This document shows positions 5,208-6,994 of a DNA stretch of 6,994 nt, piece after piece. The notes below the pieces were generated by a model. It did no database searches. It had not been told where the DNA came from and worked only from the letters and a program-made list of their open reading frames with translations. Origin of the DNA: Cyanobacteria bacterium OH_PDB_112. Lineage in GTDB: Bacteria > Cyanobacteriota > Vampirovibrionia > Gastranaerophilales > CAJFVJ01. Position numbers and translations under genes: made by a program. The stretch lies in contig JAEWLZ010000147.1 of the NCBI GenBank assembly GCA_023457295.1, positions 1 through 6,994 of the forward strand, given 5' to 3'. Every line of letters begins with the position of its first letter. Positions within the stretch are counted from its first letter, which is position 1.

Positions 5208-6128
5208 TTGTCTGATTATGTATTTTTGGATGGCAAATATTTGCCCGATGAACAAGCCAATATTAGTGTAAAAACTCACGCATTTTTGTATGGAACAAGT
5301 GTTTTTGAGGGAATTCGAGCGTATTGGGTTGAAGAAGAAAAACAATTGTATGTATTCAGAATGAGAGAACACTTCGAACGTATTATTAACAGTTGCAAAA
5401 TTATGCATATGCACCCAGAATATACTGTCGATGATATGTGTGATATTACGATTGAGCTTTTGAAAAAAAATGCTCCCAAAACAGATACTTATATTCGTCC
5501 GACTGTCTATAAATCTTCACATGAAACAATCGGTCCAAAATTAATCGGGATTCCTGATGCGTTGCTGATTTTCACGCTTCCATTGGGAGATTATATTGAT
5601 TGTTCAAAAGGACTTAAAGTTTGCGTTTCAAACTGGAGACGTTCTGATGATAATGCTATTCCTCCTAGAGCTAAAATCTCAGGATGCTACGCTAATACAG
5701 CTTTGATTGTATCTGATGCGAGACTTTCAGGCTTTGACGATGCTATTGTTTTAAATTCTGCCGGACAAGTTACCGAAGGAAGTGCGATGAACCTTTATCT
5801 TGTTGAAGGGAATAAGCTTATAACTACAAAAACGACCGATGATATTTTGGTGGGTATTACAAGAAATACAGTAAAAGAAATCGCCGAAAATTATCTAAAC
5901 ATTGAAGTTGTGGAAAGAGATATAGACAGAACAGAACTTTATATAGTTGACGGTGCTTTTTATTGCGGGACAGGCGCACAGGTAATGCCTATCACATCAA
6001 TTGACCATCGCCCTGTCGGAACCGGTGAAGTTACTGAAGTTGTAAATCAAATCAAACAACTTTATCACGATATTGTAAGAGGAAAAGTAGCGGAATATAA
6101 ACATTGGTGTACACCTATTTATGATTAG
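5208..6128 (+). CDS. ilvE: branched-chain amino acid aminotransferase
   Basis: IlvE is a PLP-dependent class IV (fold type IV) aminotransferase that makes the last step of Leu, Ile and Val synthesis, and first step of their breakdown, with 2-oxoglutarate/glutamate (EC 2.6.1.42); cytoplasmic. The 306-aa length is typical. Seen are FLDGKYLPDE, YGTSVFEGIRAY (28-39), LYVFRMREHFERI, the YIRPTVYKS strand (95-103), PPRAKISGCYAN with PLP-binding Lys156, FDDAIVLNSAGQVTEGSAMNLYLV with Glu190 contacting the PLP ring nitrogen, TDDILVGITRNTV, and a CGTGAQVMPI segment near 254-263. The EGIRAY segment with its Arg favours branched-chain over D-amino-acid or 4-amino-4-deoxychorismate lyase relatives, which share the fold. 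The start is TTG with a strong SD. The end overlaps the next gene by 8 bp, so the two are probably co-transcribed and translationally coupled, though they share no pathway. Confidence 0.93.
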   Translation: MSDYVFLDGKYLPDEQANISVKTHAFLYGTSVFEGIRAYWVEEEKQLYVFRMREHFERIINSCKIMHMHPEYTVDDMCDITIELLKKNAPKTDTYIRPTVYKSSHETIGPKLIGIPDALLIFTLPLGDYIDCSKGLKVCVSNWRRSDDNAIPPRAKISGCYANTALIVSDARLSGFDDAIVLNSAGQVTEGSAMNLYLVEGNKLITTKTTDDILVGITRNTVKEIAENYLNIEVVERDIDRTELYIVDGAFYCGTGAQVMPITSIDHRPVGTGEVTEVVNQIKQLYHDIVRGKVAEYKHWCTPIYD

Positions 6129-6852
6129 TTTTATAGGACATTGCATAATAAACCTTTTTAAGTCTTTAAAGTATATTTTAACCGGCAAAGTTAGTTGGTC
6201 GGAAACAATTTCTCAAGGGGCTTATATAGGGTTTGATTCGTTATGGATTTCTATAGTTATAGTTTTTGTGGCGGGAGCTGTTATTTCACTTCAACTTGCG
6301 CAACAGTTTATTATGTCGGGTACTGAAGGTTATATAGGCGCTGTTGTGTCATTTGCACTTATTCGTGAACTTGCGCCTGGGTTTGCCACACTTGCTATAA
6401 GTGCTCGTTCAGGGACAGGTATGGCGGCAGAAATCGCTAATATGAAAATAACAGAACAGGTTGACGCAATGAAAACTTTGGGTGTTAACCCGGTAAAGTA
6501 CCTTATTGCTCCACGAGTTTTGGCGGCGTTCTTAGTTGTTCCGCTTGTTACGCTCATTTGTGAGGTTATTGGGTTATACGGTGGTCTTATTGTTGCAGAA
6601 GCTACAATTTGTCTGCATCCGAATAGATATATGCATTCTGTTTGGAATCAGATAACTCCTTATGATATAGAAGTGAGCGTTATAAAATCTGCAGTTTTTG
6701 GAGTTATTGTTGCCACTGTTTGTTGTACACGGGGATATTTAACCACAGGCGGGGCAAAAGATGTTGGAGATGCCACAATCAAAGCAGCAATGTATACAAC
6801 TATCGTCCTTCTTTTGGCAGATTTTTTACTAAGTTGGATTTTCTTTGCATAA
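6121..6852 (+). CDS. mlaE: MlaE-family ABC transporter permease (lipid transport)
   Basis: This is the membrane permease of an Mla/TGD-type ABC importer or exporter that moves phospholipid between inner and outer membranes with an ATPase (MlaF-like) and an MCE substrate protein (MlaD-like). It is 243 aa, the usual length. There is an amphipathic N-terminal helix (1-20), a first membrane segment (about 41-60), and the family signature block RELAPGFATLAISARSGTGM then AAEIANMKITEQVDAMKTLG (82-121), followed by NPVKYLIAPRVLA (123-135). Further membrane helices lie at about 135-160, 187-205 and 222-242. The presence of this system implies an outer membrane. The ATG lies inside the last codons of ilvE with no clear SD of its own, so translation is probably coupled. 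The ATPase and MCE partners are not in the window; they may lie to the right or elsewhere. The family is sure; the orthologous name mlaE is by family. Confidence 0.92.
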   Translation: MISFIGHCIINLFKSLKYILTGKVSWSETISQGAYIGFDSLWISIVIVFVAGAVISLQLAQQFIMSGTEGYIGAVVSFALIRELAPGFATLAISARSGTGMAAEIANMKITEQVDAMKTLGVNPVKYLIAPRVLAAFLVVPLVTLICEVIGLYGGLIVAEATICLHPNRYMHSVWNQITPYDIEVSVIKSAVFGVIVATVCCTRGYLTTGGAKDVGDATIKAAMYTTIVLLLADFLLSWIFFA

Positions 6853-6925
6853 AAATCTTTGTGCTAAAATTTATTTATACGAAAAATTTTTGTTATGCAA
6901 AAATTTTGAGTTTTTAAAAGGTGAG

Positions 6926-6966
6926 CGTCTTATAAGTTGAGGCGATGAGCCTAAAATTGTAAGACG
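6926..6966 (+). ncRNA. 41-nt imperfect hairpin downstream of mlaE (leader, attenuator or repeat)
   Basis: Arms of 18 nt (6926-6943 and 6949-6966) pair with 15 Watson-Crick pairs, one G-U and two G-A mismatches around the 5-nt loop GATGA. Both ends are tight (CGTCTTA with TAAGACG outside, AGGC with GCCT inside). No T-run follows on +, so it is not an intrinsic terminator for mlaE; on - only four T follow. It lies 73 bp after mlaE and 12 bp before a possible start codon. It could therefore be a structured leader of the next gene, an mRNA-processing or stability element, or a copy of a small palindromic repeat. I recognise no known riboswitch consensus in it. Confidence 0.5.
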
Positions 6967-6978
6967 TGACACTAGATT

Positions 6979-6994
6979 ATGCCCGCAATTATAG
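6979..6994 (+). CDS. possible start of a further + strand gene (cut by window edge)
   Basis: ATG at 6979 opens M-P-A-I-I and runs off the window. There is no good SD before it, and five residues cannot identify a family. The beginning is compatible with, for example, adenylosuccinate synthetases that start MPA-I/V, but many proteins begin this way, so no assignment is made. It is on the same strand as ilvE and mlaE and 126 bp beyond mlaE. Confidence 0.25.

Noticed and set aside
5070..5414. 114-aa reading frame on - overlapping the start of ilvE
   Set aside because: It is antisense to the ilvE N-terminus and promoter gap, rich in Phe/Ile/Lys as expected for translated AT-rich antisense, with no family features.
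6881..6906. Paired AAAAATTTTT-like blocks after mlaE as a terminator
   Set aside because: The stems would be A-T only and no stable GC-containing hairpin precedes the T-run; too weak to call.
6720..6917. 65-aa + frame over the end of mlaE
   Set aside because: It is out of frame with the well-supported MlaE sequence, and its tail is translated AT-rich intergenic DNA.

Overview
This is an AT-rich stretch from a bacterial chromosome, densely packed with genes on both strands and with little intergenic space. The MlaE-type permease points to a cell with an outer membrane. The small Asn/Lys/Phe-rich hypothetical proteins, the AT richness and the TTG starts with strong Shine-Dalgarno (SD) sequences would fit the non-photosynthetic Cyanobacteria relatives (Vampirovibrionia/Gastranaerophilales, 'Melainabacteria'). 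That assignment is a recollection-based guess, not shown by any marker gene here. There are no phage, transposase, CRISPR or tRNA signals; this is ordinary chromosome.

Layout, left to right. The C-terminal third of a UPF0210/DUF711 (PFL family) protein runs in from the left edge on +. Its stop interlocks with the stop of an unrecognised 124-aa protein on -. A 354-bp non-coding stretch (807-1160) follows. It holds a 7-bp inverted repeat, a clear intrinsic terminator on - (902-930) and a decayed copy of a dispersed palindromic repeat (about 1073-1153). Next, on -, is a two-gene operon, ndk (nucleoside diphosphate kinase) then tgt (tRNA-guanine transglycosylase, queuosine pathway). The two genes overlap by about 11 bp; there is a recognisable promoter and SD before ndk, and the terminator at 902-930 presumably ends the transcript. 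Diverging from ndk on + is a secreted protein of unknown function with a clean signal peptide, a lysine-rich helix and a C-terminal domain. Tail-to-tail with it, 1 bp away, is a 543-aa membrane protein on - with a degenerate family-2 glycosyltransferase-like domain and a cysteine-cluster tail.

Diverging from that gene is a + strand pair, ilvE (branched-chain amino acid aminotransferase) and an mlaE-family lipid-transport permease, overlapping by 8 bp. The window ends with a 41-nt imperfect hairpin (6926-6966) and perhaps the first codons of another + gene (ATG at 6979).

The genes do not form one pathway. Housekeeping functions (nucleotide balance, tRNA modification, amino-acid synthesis, envelope lipid transport) are mixed with lineage-type proteins of unknown role. 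I see no clearly new defence or mobile system. The items most worth a second look are the terminal hairpin, the palindromic repeat, and the glycosyltransferase-like protein with weakened catalytic motifs and a Cys-rich tail.
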